Shown here: positions 12,523 through 21,780 of the stretch, piece by piece
Numbering within the stretch: the first letter of the stretch is position 1
How the letters are laid out: each line of letters begins with the position of its first letter
NCBI GenBank assembly: GCA_964352225.1
Contig: CAYGRM010000052.1
Span: 1-24,403, forward strand
Reading direction: 5' to 3'
Source of the DNA: CAJQQY01 sp964352225
GTDB lineage: Bacteria > Bacteroidota > Bacteroidia > Chitinophagales > Saprospiraceae
Length of the DNA: 24,403 nt
Translations under genes and position numbers: made by a program
Notes under the pieces: generated by a model
What the model was told of the DNA's origin: nothing
Database searches by the model: none
What the model saw: only the letters and a program-made list of their open reading frames with translations

Positions 12523-15500
12523 ATGAGAGTTTTTAAACTACTACTTTGCGCTTTTTCATTTTTTTTAACTTCAACTTTATTTAGTCAAACTGAATGTGAT
12601 GAATATATAACTCCTACGATTACTGATGATATGTTTCTTGGAGAATCATCTCCATGTGATCCTACGAATGGAGCTATATTTACTTATTCTCAATTCCAAA
12701 ATTCATCAGATGGGATAAATTCTCTTTTTGGTATTCCTACTGATCAAGTAGAGCATAACCTTGAAGGGCAATATGGACAAACAAGTTCGGATAATGTGGT
12801 GGATATGTTATCTGCAAGTTTAGGGGATTTAACACCAACAGATTTAGTTGAATGTTTTGATGTGCTTTGTTCTCCTCAGTTGGAACTCACACAAGAATAT
12901 TTTGATATGTTAATTAATGATTTAGGCAATGGGTCTGGAATAACACAAAGTGATATTGATGATATACTAACTGAAGTGAATGATCCTAATGATCCTGATG
13001 CGCCTAGTCCTCCAGTTACTCAATCAGATTTTTTAAATGAGACAGGTAGTTCTATGTCAGGTTTAGGCGGTGATTTATCTGAAACTCTTAGTGAGTTAGG
13101 AGATTTGCAGACTATAATTGCAGATGCATTAGGAATTACTCCAGACTGTGCAGATTCTCCATGGGAAATAATATCAGAAGGCCCTGAGATATTTGATCCC
13201 TTAAATCCATTTACAGGTGGGGGGAACGCTGAAAAATCAGCTAAGAATAAAATTGGAAAAGAACTTCAAGAAAAGTTAGAAGAGAAAATGGGATCAGTTT
13301 TGCAGAAAGCTATGACTGGAGAAGATGTATCTAACCCTAATTGGTTTTTAGGCGAAGTTGAAGGATTGGGAATAGCATCTCCTAGTAATTTAATGCCTAG
13401 CCCAAGTGCGACTAATACAATTAATTCAATTCAATCAGGAGTCAATTTATATAATGGTACTGGTTCATTCAGTCTTCCCTTGGATAATATTTCAAGTAAA
13501 GATGTATCAGCATCTATTGGAATAAGTGGTTCTCCAGGAGGTTTAAAGGTTGATGACCAAGAAGGCTTATTAGGGTCGAATATGGATGTTTCAGCAGGCG
13601 GGAAAGTTACCAGAGTAGTAAAAGGATTACCTGATGAATTTTATGGAGATATTAATGGATTAGCTTATGGTTACAAAAGAGGGATTAAGCCGATAGTCGA
13701 ATTTACAGGAGTAGATATTGGTTTAGCAGCGGAAGGTCCAAAGTGGTTAAAGAAAATCTACTGTAAAATTTTTCAAATTCTTTTGCAAGACATACTGAAT
13801 ATTAATGTATCGGGAGGATGTTTAATTGGTCCAGGTATGTTGGATCCACTTACTGGATATTTAACTCAAGATCCTTCAACAGGAGGACTTGCGCAGGATT
13901 TTTTGGATAACATTGGATTAGGTCAAGTGGCGCAAACTATTAATAAAGAGTATGGAATCGGTAATACTATCGGAAATGCATCATCTAATGTAGCCTTCGA
14001 ATACAAAATTTTTTGGAAACCACTTCAAGGTAATTATGCTAATCTTCAATTAGTTCTTGTTATAGCATTGTCCCCAACTGTAAAATTAGCTATTGCAATA
14101 AATTTCAGAGCTGGTTTAAAAATAATGGACGTACCTTCTGAAGTAGAAATTATCAAAAAAGGGATAGGATATACTCACCTTACAGATGCTTCAAAAATGG
14201 TTGGAGAACTTGGAATTGCCCCATTGAAGATTGATAATTTTAGAAATTTGAGTCCTGAGAATAAACTAAAATATTTAACAAAGCAATACAGTACAAAGAA
14301 GAGAAGTGACGATGAATTTTTCACTCCTAGTGCTTTTCATTTCCAAAATGTGATGGAAAATATAGGTGGTCTATTTAATACAGATGATGATAACCCATTT
14401 CCCATTTATAATACCACACAATTAGATTTAGAACCAGATGAATATTATTATGATTTCGGAGGATATTCAGGTAAATTTTATTTTCAACCAAGGATAACAG
14501 AAAATGAACAAGACAGAATAATATTAGTTCCTTTTCAGGATTTTAAAATAAAACAAATTAAGGAAGAACTTCCAAATGGAGACTCTCTTCTTATAGCTTT
14601 TACTTTTACCACACCTGAAGGTGTAGTTTATACTTTTGATAAAAAGGCGTATTCTAAGTATGATAATTATAGCCTTCCTACATCTTTCAGATACCCAGAA
14701 ATCGGAAATGATAATACAGAATTTAAAAAGCCAGAAATGGGTAAAGTGGAATATCCCATTTTTGATTGGTGGATGGGGATAATGCACACAAAAGAAATTC
14801 GCAAAGATTATATGACGAATTATTATGTAGAAAAAGGGAAAAAATATATTTCTGCATGGCATGTCAGTAATATTACGTCTAACATCACTAAAGAACGAAT
14901 TGATTTTACGTACATAAATAGAACCTTAAAATATAACGCTTCTAAAAATTGGTCACAAGAGTTCCCTAACTTTCAAGTGCAAAATAATAATTTTAAAACT
15001 AAAGCAGATTCAGATTTTGGATTTGAATTTAAAACAACCGAATGGAAAAAAGGATTTGGTAATTTAACTTATTCTCTCTCCGAAGTTGAAGTTGATGAAC
15101 TCCTTGTTAAAACAATAGAGAATAAAAGAGGAAAAGAAGCTGTGTTTCATTATGAACAAGATAATGAAAGTATTGTAGGAGGTAGCTTATGTACTAAAAT
15201 AGAGATTTTCAAAAATGAGAATTTCTATAAAGGATGGACTTTTAATTATGATACTCCTACAGTAAGTGAAACTGAAATAGAATGTAATATTCCCTCTACA
15301 AATACAACTAATGGACAAGGACCAGTCTATGCTATTGCTGATGAATATAAATTAGATTTTGATTTAGGGGAAGAAAATCAAAATGGGAGATTCATTTTTA
15401 GTTTTCCAATGAAATTTAAAATATTAGAAGACTGTATAGAATTTATCTTTCCAATAAGATTGAAATTTCCAATTAAAGATAGCGATCCAAATGGATACAC

Positions 15501-18500
15501 GTATTTAAATTCTGTATCTGAATTTGGAAGTTTAATGCAGTTAAAGACTCTATTAGGAATTAAAGATTATCAAGAAGGTGCAAGATACAAAGCAGAGAAA
15601 GTTCGTAATTTTTTAAGGAATGTTTATGAAATTGGTACACCAGAGCCTATCGCATCTATTGATTATAATGGAGTGCTAAGTGAATTACCTAAACGGTATA
15701 GTATTAATCAAGATATATGGGGATATTATAATGGAATTTCTACCTCTAAATCTCCATTTATTACTCATGATTATGAAAGTATTTATGGAGACAATAACGG
15801 AAGAAATACAGATCATTTTGCTTTTAAACACCCAAATACTACCATCCAACAATTTGCTGAAGGAAGAGATTGGAAATCTGATTTAGCATCAGCAACCATT
15901 GGACAAATCGACCTAATCACCTTAGAGACTGGTGCATATATTAAGTATGATTATAATAGACAACAGATGCCTATTAACTCAGGAAGCTTATTCAGTAATG
16001 AAAAAGGTGGACTAAGAATAAAGAGTCTAGCTAGAGGGTCTGAAAATGGAGAGACCAAAACCTCCTATTATAAATATGATAATCCAACGGTGATTAATTT
16101 TCCTGTATATATTGCTCAACATCAGATGGATGAGTATTTTAAAGATTTTGAACAAAGAGTTAAATCAGGATGGAAGCCATTGAATGAATGGCAAATGAAC
16201 AAAGGGGGATATGTAGGTTATGGAATAGTAACGGAACTTATACAAGATGAAGAAATTACTGACTTCGATCCACAAGCAAATTTTACTGGAGATAATGGAA
16301 GGGTAGTCCATCATTTTACTAATCCTTCATTGGGAGCTGAATATGCAGCTATTATTCCTGAAACGGAAGGAATACACCTAAGGCAAAAAAGAATATTCAA
16401 CTTTGGTCTTGATAATTTTACAACCACACCACATAATGAAAGTTATCATTCCCCTTTCGCTCCCTTAATAGTAAGAGATTGGCGATTAGGATTGGAAAAC
16501 AAAACTGAAGTTTTCAATGCTGCTGGAGAAAAATTAAGTAACGCTACATCTGAATTTGAATTCAGAACCATGAATGTAGAAGAAGGACATGCTTATTTAC
16601 ATTATCCAAAAACTCAGATGTTTCAGTTCATGTACTATGGTTCTGAGAAAGATTTAAATGATGATGCAGCATTAATGAATGTGGTAGATGCAGGAACAGC
16701 TTGTTCTCCAAATGTAATTATTCAGGTAATAAGGTTCATTATGAAAAACATACTTACTGAGCATCCATATAGATATATTGATAAAGACTTTTATCATGCG
16801 GATATGTATGTAGTTACTGAGAAAGTAGAGGTAGCTTCAAGTGAAAATGAAAATTTTTATTACCATGATAACACTATTTCATCCAATGGGGTTAAGACAA
16901 CTAATACTTATGAAAGCCAATTTGAGCCTCTTGAAGAAAGAAAACTCGTTTCCACTTTCCAGGAATATTCTTCAGGGCAAAATATTTTGACTGAATATCA
17001 ATATGCAGACTCTTATGATACAGATTATTCTTTTTTGAATGGAGATATTTTAGGAGAGATGAATTCCTTAAATTATGAAGTTCCTATTGGTCAAAAGACA
17101 ACTCTAAATAGTGAATTGTCTAATGGAAATCTTATTAATGGAGAATTAGCTAGTGGTAGTTTTACCAACTATCAAAAAATTAGTAATCGTTACGTAGCAG
17201 AATCTGTTTGGGGAATTAGAGAAGGTAATGTTGTATTAACAGGACGTTTTGACGCTTATGATACTCAGGGAATTAAACCTCCATACTTACCAAGTGCTTA
17301 TCGGTTAGCAAAATATGGTACTGGATATGAATTAAGTGACTATGAATATTTTCCGACCATCACAATGGATTGGGATGAAGACTTATTATTACTAAGTCGA
17401 TCTATGAGTGGATTTACAACGACAAATAGTTATACAGATCCAGATACAGAAGAAGAAATATGTCAACTAAGATCATCTATTGATGTCAATGGCTTGGAGA
17501 CTAAATATGATTATGACGGGCGAAGAAGATTATTCAAAGTTACTAGTCCAGGAGATTTACAAATCCAGACCACCGATTACGTAATGAATCCATTGACAAT
17601 TAAGACAACAACTGATTTCGATGATAATGTTACTCCTGACCAAATACAAATACAAGAAATGGACGGTTGGGGTAATCCATTAGCTACCAAACGTTCTCCA
17701 ATAGATGCAACTCTTACAAGTACTGTATACGATAATTTGTGGAGACCAATTGAGCAAACTCAATTGGGAAGCGGTACAACTACAATAGATTATGAATTTT
17801 CTCCATTAGGTAGAGTGATTCAAACTACAGATGCTGTAGGTAATATTTCTAAAGTTGACTATTTAGGTCCTGAAATTCCAGAAGGAGTATTAGAACATGC
17901 ACCTCCTAATCATGAAGGATATATTTTATTTGCAGGAACAAAAACAATTGATCCTAATGATCATGAATCTTATAATTGGTCTGATGCTTTTGGAAAAGGT
18001 ACTATTCGAGTTTCGGGAGAAGGAGGAGTAACCATTTCTAAATATGATAATAAAGAAAGAATATCCAAAATATTTAATCCTATTGGTGAAAAATACGAAT
18101 ATGAATATAATAAATATACTGGTCAACTTGCCACAAAGAAAATACCAGGCAAAGCTGTAGAGCAATTTTGGTATGACAAGAGTATGCGTATGGTCGCCAA
18201 AACTGATGCAGCAAACAATATCATTCTTGACTATGATAATGTTTATAGATTAAAAGACATTCATACAGGTACTTCTCTTCCAGCAGCAAGTCCTATAGGT
18301 TCAGAACCAATAAACGAAGGAGATGCTGATGCTTTAAAAGATAAACTACTTTTGGAAAATACTTATGTACCTCAATCCACCTGGATGGAACAAGTGAGGG
18401 AAGGAATTCTAAGAGATGGCGGGGTAAATGGGACTAAGACAATGGTATATGGCTTAGATGATTATGGTAGAGTAGAAAATGTTACCTCTACTTATGACAC

Positions 18501-20985
18501 CGATAATGAATATATTGTAAATGAAACATTTGCACCACTTACTGCAGCAGGTCTATCTGAGAAAGTTAGGAAAACAGTTACTGCTCCAGGTATCGAAACA
18601 ACATTGGATTATCAATTTATATTTGATAAAATCCTAAGAACGACTCATACTAATCTTAAATTAAATGACCCAAGTCCAGATGGTATTTATAAAAATATAG
18701 AACAAATTGTATTTAACCCTCAAGATCAAGTAAGCCAGAAATTGATTGGAGGAACTACAAACGCAAATCAATATTTACAAACTGTAGATTACTTTTACGA
18801 CGGTGCAGGAAAGTTAATTAGAATTAATGATCCTCTAGAAAATGGATGTGTAAATGAAATTGAAGTCTGTCAATTGTATTGGGGAAGTGCAGCTAAAGGC
18901 TTGGATTTTAATGCTGCTGCCTGTGGATTAGTAAAAGGTATTTCTTTAGATGGTGTCCTCTATGAATTTCCTAGTCCAATGGAGCCTAATGAAACTGCTG
19001 CTATGGAAGCATTTATTAATGCAAAATTAAATGAACTAAATAAACAAGGTACTGCTGAAATTCACTATCAAAACTTTTCAGGAATTTCCTCTGATTTTCA
19101 TATTTCTATAATGAAAACAGATGTGGTCTCAGCTGAAATTGTATTTCAAAATACTACGGATTGTACCTTTGCTTTGGAATCCAAGGATTGTTGTATCATT
19201 ACTGCTATTGGGCAAGATGGAGACTTTCCATTATCACAGACTTATTCCAATAATCCTGATTTATTTTTTGAAGAAATTACATACAATGGAATGGATATTT
19301 CTTTAATTGAAATAGCAGGAAGTTGTACTGCAGGCTTTATCCGAAATCATTATAAGTACGATGCAGATCATAGGTTAAAACAAGTACAAAATCAATTGTT
19401 TAGTCCTGAATTAATTGGCGATGCACTTTCCTCATCGTACTCTTATGATTTGGCTGGAAATATTATGAGTCTTAATCGAAATGGTTGGGTACCAGAAGGA
19501 ACGACACCTGAGTTCACAGAGGTAGATAACCTAACTTATACCTATGTAGAATCTGAAGATCCAATACTACAACCATTGGGATACCATACCTCTGAATTAG
19601 AAAAAGTAGAAGACGTAATAGACGTTAATGCTCAAAATTATAACCAATATGCTCAACCTCATGGTTTTGGAAAATTGGATAATATTTCAGAATATACACA
19701 TGATGCATTAGGAAGACTGTTTTCAGATACTGGAAAAGGATTAGGAAACGTTTCATATAATTTATTAAATTTGCCTGAGTCCATTGGTATCAATAATGGA
19801 GGTATCGAACATCAATATACTTTTGGTGGAGAGAAGATTAAGAAAACAGGCGCAGAAGGCGACCGATACTATATAGGGGGTATTGAATATAATGATGCAG
19901 GTTTAGAATTTATTAATATTCCAAATGGTAGAATACTAAAAGAAGTACAATACCAATATAATTTAACTGACCACTTAGGGAATGTGGTAGTAATGTTTGA
20001 AGATAAAAGTGGAGATGGCGTTATACAAATTGAAGAGCAAGGCGGAAATGAAGTGCTTCAAAGGAATCACTATTATAGTTTTGGAATGAGAGTGAATGCA
20101 CCTGGATTAATTAATAATGGAGGGGCGAAAAATAAGTATCTGTATAATGGCAAGGAGTTAGCGGATGATTTTGGACTAGATTGGCATTACTATGGGTTTA
20201 GAGTTTATGATGCGGCAATTGGGAGATTTCCAAGTATAGATCCAATTGCGGATAATTTTGCATTTGTAAGTGGTTATAATTATGCGGAGAATAGTCCGAT
20301 TGCACATATTGATTTATGGGGTTTACAGAAACATGCAGCGCCAGGGGCAGAGAATGAGATTTTATTACCTAAAGAAAAATTTAGTTATCAAGGTGGTGCT
20401 AAAACTCCTACTTTTAATCAGGATAACGGCGAGATTAAACAATATGATAATCCAACTGCAGATTATTTTGCAAAGTTTAAGAGTTCTGAACTAGGTGCCG
20501 AACGACTTCAGTATAATATTGCAAATAGTGTTTATGTTGTCGTGCAAATGCCTTTTTATGGAAGAGGAGATATTGTTCCAACATTAGATGGACATGGAGT
20601 TACTAAAGGTAGTGAAGAGGGAATAATGACATCTCTGGAAGGGTTTATGTTAATCGTTCCAAGTCCTAAATTACCTATTTCTGCGGCAGTAGGAGATGAT
20701 GTTGTTGTGATGGGATTTTTATCGAACAGAAAAAGAGTTCCGAAAAATGAAGCATGGTCGAATTTAACTAATCCTACTTCAAAAGGTCACCAAAAAGGTG
20801 GAACACTTATTAGAGAAGGAGATAATTATCTTAAATTTGGTCCAGAGGGTTTTACTAAAGATCCTTTGCCAACTACACACACATCAACGGGTAATCCTTC
20901 AAATTACATGGAAAATCCTCTTGAAAACATGGGAAGACTCTTGAATGATAAAATTAAAGATATGCCTGATCCAGGAGGTGGTTAG
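12523..20985 (+). CDS. Giant RHS/YD-repeat polymorphic toxin
   Basis: This is a 2820-residue protein. Residues 1-22 (MRVFKLLLCAFSFFLTSTLF) are a signal peptide. Residues about 300-400 match the N-terminal module of Bacteroidota RHS proteins (GTGSFSLPLDNISSKD... SAGGKVTRVVKGLPDE). YD repeats follow, such as YDYDGRRRLFKVTSPGD (near 1665), VYDNLWRPIEQTQLGSG and YTHDALGRLFSDTGKG (near 2391). The conserved core end reads LTDHLGNVVVMFEDKSGDG and YLYNGKELADDFGLDWHYYG, up to FPSIDPIADN and IDLWGLQ at residue 2602. After it comes a variable tip of about 218 residues, the expected toxin, in which I recognise no family. The shell encloses the tip and is exported; the route (no T9SS sorting domain is seen) is unclear. 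The putative immunity gene starts 23 bp downstream. Confidence 0.9.
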   Translation: MRVFKLLLCAFSFFLTSTLFSQTECDEYITPTITDDMFLGESSPCDPTNGAIFTYSQFQNSSDGINSLFGIPTDQVEHNLEGQYGQTSSDNVVDMLSASLGDLTPTDLVECFDVLCSPQLELTQEYFDMLINDLGNGSGITQSDIDDILTEVNDPNDPDAPSPPVTQSDFLNETGSSMSGLGGDLSETLSELGDLQTIIADALGITPDCADSPWEIISEGPEIFDPLNPFTGGGNAEKSAKNKIGKELQEKLEEKMGSVLQKAMTGEDVSNPNWFLGEVEGLGIASPSNLMPSPSATNTINSIQSGVNLYNGTGSFSLPLDNISSKDVSASIGISGSPGGLKVDDQEGLLGSNMDVSAGGKVTRVVKGLPDEFYGDINGLAYGYKRGIKPIVEFTGVDIGLAAEGPKWLKKIYCKIFQILLQDILNINVSGGCLIGPGMLDPLTGYLTQDPSTGGLAQDFLDNIGLGQVAQTINKEYGIGNTIGNASSNVAFEYKIFWKPLQGNYANLQLVLVIALSPTVKLAIAINFRAGLKIMDVPSEVEIIKKGIGYTHLTDASKMVGELGIAPLKIDNFRNLSPENKLKYLTKQYSTKKRSDDEFFTPSAFHFQNVMENIGGLFNTDDDNPFPIYNTTQLDLEPDEYYYDFGGYSGKFYFQPRITENEQDRIILVPFQDFKIKQIKEELPNGDSLLIAFTFTTPEGVVYTFDKKAYSKYDNYSLPTSFRYPEIGNDNTEFKKPEMGKVEYPIFDWWMGIMHTKEIRKDYMTNYYVEKGKKYISAWHVSNITSNITKERIDFTYINRTLKYNASKNWSQEFPNFQVQNNNFKTKADSDFGFEFKTTEWKKGFGNLTYSLSEVEVDELLVKTIENKRGKEAVFHYEQDNESIVGGSLCTKIEIFKNENFYKGWTFNYDTPTVSETEIECNIPSTNTTNGQGPVYAIADEYKLDFDLGEENQNGRFIFSFPMKFKILEDCIEFIFPIRLKFPIKDSDPNGYTYLNSVSEFGSLMQLKTLLGIKDYQEGARYKAEKVRNFLRNVYEIGTPEPIASIDYNGVLSELPKRYSINQDIWGYYNGISTSKSPFITHDYESIYGDNNGRNTDHFAFKHPNTTIQQFAEGRDWKSDLASATIGQIDLITLETGAYIKYDYNRQQMPINSGSLFSNEKGGLRIKSLARGSENGETKTSYYKYDNPTVINFPVYIAQHQMDEYFKDFEQRVKSGWKPLNEWQMNKGGYVGYGIVTELIQDEEITDFDPQANFTGDNGRVVHHFTNPSLGAEYAAIIPETEGIHLRQKRIFNFGLDNFTTTPHNESYHSPFAPLIVRDWRLGLENKTEVFNAAGEKLSNATSEFEFRTMNVEEGHAYLHYPKTQMFQFMYYGSEKDLNDDAALMNVVDAGTACSPNVIIQVIRFIMKNILTEHPYRYIDKDFYHADMYVVTEKVEVASSENENFYYHDNTISSNGVKTTNTYESQFEPLEERKLVSTFQEYSSGQNILTEYQYADSYDTDYSFLNGDILGEMNSLNYEVPIGQKTTLNSELSNGNLINGELASGSFTNYQKISNRYVAESVWGIREGNVVLTGRFDAYDTQGIKPPYLPSAYRLAKYGTGYELSDYEYFPTITMDWDEDLLLLSRSMSGFTTTNSYTDPDTEEEICQLRSSIDVNGLETKYDYDGRRRLFKVTSPGDLQIQTTDYVMNPLTIKTTTDFDDNVTPDQIQIQEMDGWGNPLATKRSPIDATLTSTVYDNLWRPIEQTQLGSGTTTIDYEFSPLGRVIQTTDAVGNISKVDYLGPEIPEGVLEHAPPNHEGYILFAGTKTIDPNDHESYNWSDAFGKGTIRVSGEGGVTISKYDNKERISKIFNPIGEKYEYEYNKYTGQLATKKIPGKAVEQFWYDKSMRMVAKTDAANNIILDYDNVYRLKDIHTGTSLPAASPIGSEPINEGDADALKDKLLLENTYVPQSTWMEQVREGILRDGGVNGTKTMVYGLDDYGRVENVTSTYDTDNEYIVNETFAPLTAAGLSEKVRKTVTAPGIETTLDYQFIFDKILRTTHTNLKLNDPSPDGIYKNIEQIVFNPQDQVSQKLIGGTTNANQYLQTVDYFYDGAGKLIRINDPLENGCVNEIEVCQLYWGSAAKGLDFNAAACGLVKGISLDGVLYEFPSPMEPNETAAMEAFINAKLNELNKQGTAEIHYQNFSGISSDFHISIMKTDVVSAEIVFQNTTDCTFALESKDCCIITAIGQDGDFPLSQTYSNNPDLFFEEITYNGMDISLIEIAGSCTAGFIRNHYKYDADHRLKQVQNQLFSPELIGDALSSSYSYDLAGNIMSLNRNGWVPEGTTPEFTEVDNLTYTYVESEDPILQPLGYHTSELEKVEDVIDVNAQNYNQYAQPHGFGKLDNISEYTHDALGRLFSDTGKGLGNVSYNLLNLPESIGINNGGIEHQYTFGGEKIKKTGAEGDRYYIGGIEYNDAGLEFINIPNGRILKEVQYQYNLTDHLGNVVVMFEDKSGDGVIQIEEQGGNEVLQRNHYYSFGMRVNAPGLINNGGAKNKYLYNGKELADDFGLDWHYYGFRVYDAAIGRFPSIDPIADNFAFVSGYNYAENSPIAHIDLWGLQKHAAPGAENEILLPKEKFSYQGGAKTPTFNQDNGEIKQYDNPTADYFAKFKSSELGAERLQYNIANSVYVVVQMPFYGRGDIVPTLDGHGVTKGSEEGIMTSLEGFMLIVPSPKLPISAAVGDDVVVMGFLSNRKRVPKNEAWSNLTNPTSKGHQKGGTLIREGDNYLKFGPEGFTKDPLPTTHTSTGNPSNYMENPLENMGRLLNDKIKDMPDPGGG

Positions 20986-21008
20986 GTCTCAAAAATTAAA
21001 TTAAAAAC

Positions 21009-21530
21009 ATGAAAGAATTTATTTGTAGTATCTGTGGAAATTTGCATAAATATTATGGTAGTATGAGACTTCCTGAGCCTCAAATATTAGGCAGTATGTC
21101 AAAGTCAGAAAGAGAGGATAGAGTTGAACTTCATGGGAAGTTACATATAGTAGATAGTAAAATACTACTAACAAAAGCTAACCTGAATCTGAAAATTAAT
21201 ACTATGGATATATCTATGCTTTGGGTTGTATGGGTAAAATTAGATATACATGAATTTATCAACAAAACTAAAAATGTGAGTAGCGAGCTTGTTAAAATGA
21301 AAGGTGAATTGGTTAGTGAAATACCAAATTATGAGAATACAATTGGTACAGGAGTAAATTTATTTTTTCATTCAATAGATTTAGAAAAGAATCCTCAAGT
21401 GGAAATTTTGAATAAAGAAACTAAATTAGAGAAAGACTATCATAATGGATTCTCCATTAATGATTTTAAATCTTGGATGGAGAAAGTTTTATACCACCCG
21501 CTGTCTAATACAAAGCAGACTGACGATTAA
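21009..21530 (+). CDS. DUF2199-like protein, probable immunity protein of the RHS toxin
   Basis: This 173-residue protein has features of DUF2199: an N-terminal CSICGNLH with CxxC (C6, C9), a segment SKSEREDRVELHGKLHIVDS, an aromatic strand MLWVVWVKLDIHEF, and a distal segment with PQVEILNKETKLEKDYHNGF. It starts 23 bp after the RHS gene in the same direction, where cognate immunity genes of polymorphic toxins lie, and is cytoplasmic with no signal peptide. I infer that it neutralises the 218-residue tip. Its last ten codons (PLSNTKQTDD) are part of a repeat of about 160 bp that recurs at 23736, so the C-terminus seems to have been supplied by recombination. Confidence 0.7.
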   Translation: MKEFICSICGNLHKYYGSMRLPEPQILGSMSKSEREDRVELHGKLHIVDSKILLTKANLNLKINTMDISMLWVVWVKLDIHEFINKTKNVSSELVKMKGELVSEIPNYENTIGTGVNLFFHSIDLEKNPQVEILNKETKLEKDYHNGFSINDFKSWMEKVLYHPLSNTKQTDD

Positions 21531-21656
21531 AAGGAGCGCTGCTCGTGTTGACTTTAAAGTAAACATACGACAAAAGGTAGCGGACTTAGTCCGACAGTCT
21601 ACAAGTCGATGGGGACAAAACGCAAAGCCGCAAACAGGAAACTATTTGCGGCTTTG
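21498..21656 (+). repeat. RHS-associated repeat, copy A
   Basis: This copy starts CCGCTGTCTAATACAAAGCA inside the immunity gene and ends at the GCCGCAAA/TTTGCGGC hairpin. It aligns along its whole length with 23736-23896. The first part encodes PLSNTKQTDD-stop. The second part is non-coding and folds into several hairpins. The partner copy encodes PLSNTNQTDN-stop in the same register. Confidence 0.85.
21531..21656 (+). ncRNA. Candidate structured 3' RNA element, copy A
   Basis: Directly after the immunity stop there are three stems: GTTGACTTT/AAAGTAAAC (21547-21564), CGGAC-TTA-GTCCG (21581-21593), and AAAGCCGCAAA/TTTGCGGCTTT (21624-21655). The second stem differs from copy B (CGGAT-TTT-ATCCG) by a compensating pair change, and the first keeps its pairing despite several differences. 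The last stem may double as a terminator, although the downstream T run is weak. Whether it acts as RNA or as folded single-stranded DNA is unknown. Confidence 0.5.
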
Positions 21657-21747
21657 GCTTTGCTATTTTCATCTGTTCATTACATAAGCATATAAGAAAC
21701 TTGTTAGTTTTAAGCTAAATAATAGTTTAATCTTTCTATGAAAAGAT

Positions 21748-21755
21748 TATTTTTG
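21748..21755 (+). promoter_or_regulatory. Bacteroidota-type -7 promoter element
   Basis: TATTTTTG fits the TAnnTTTG consensus and lies 25 bp before the ATG at 21781, a suitable distance for a short leader. No clear -33 TTG box is seen at the usual spacing, so the call is tentative. Confidence 0.4.
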
Positions 21756-21780
21756 TAACACAATACAAAAGTTATTTTTT

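Noticed and set aside
14524..14862. Minus-strand open frame of 112 aa within the RHS gene, and similar frames elsewhere in it
   Set aside because: These are shadows of the AT-rich RHS coding sequence: Phe/Ile-rich, no leader, no conserved motif.
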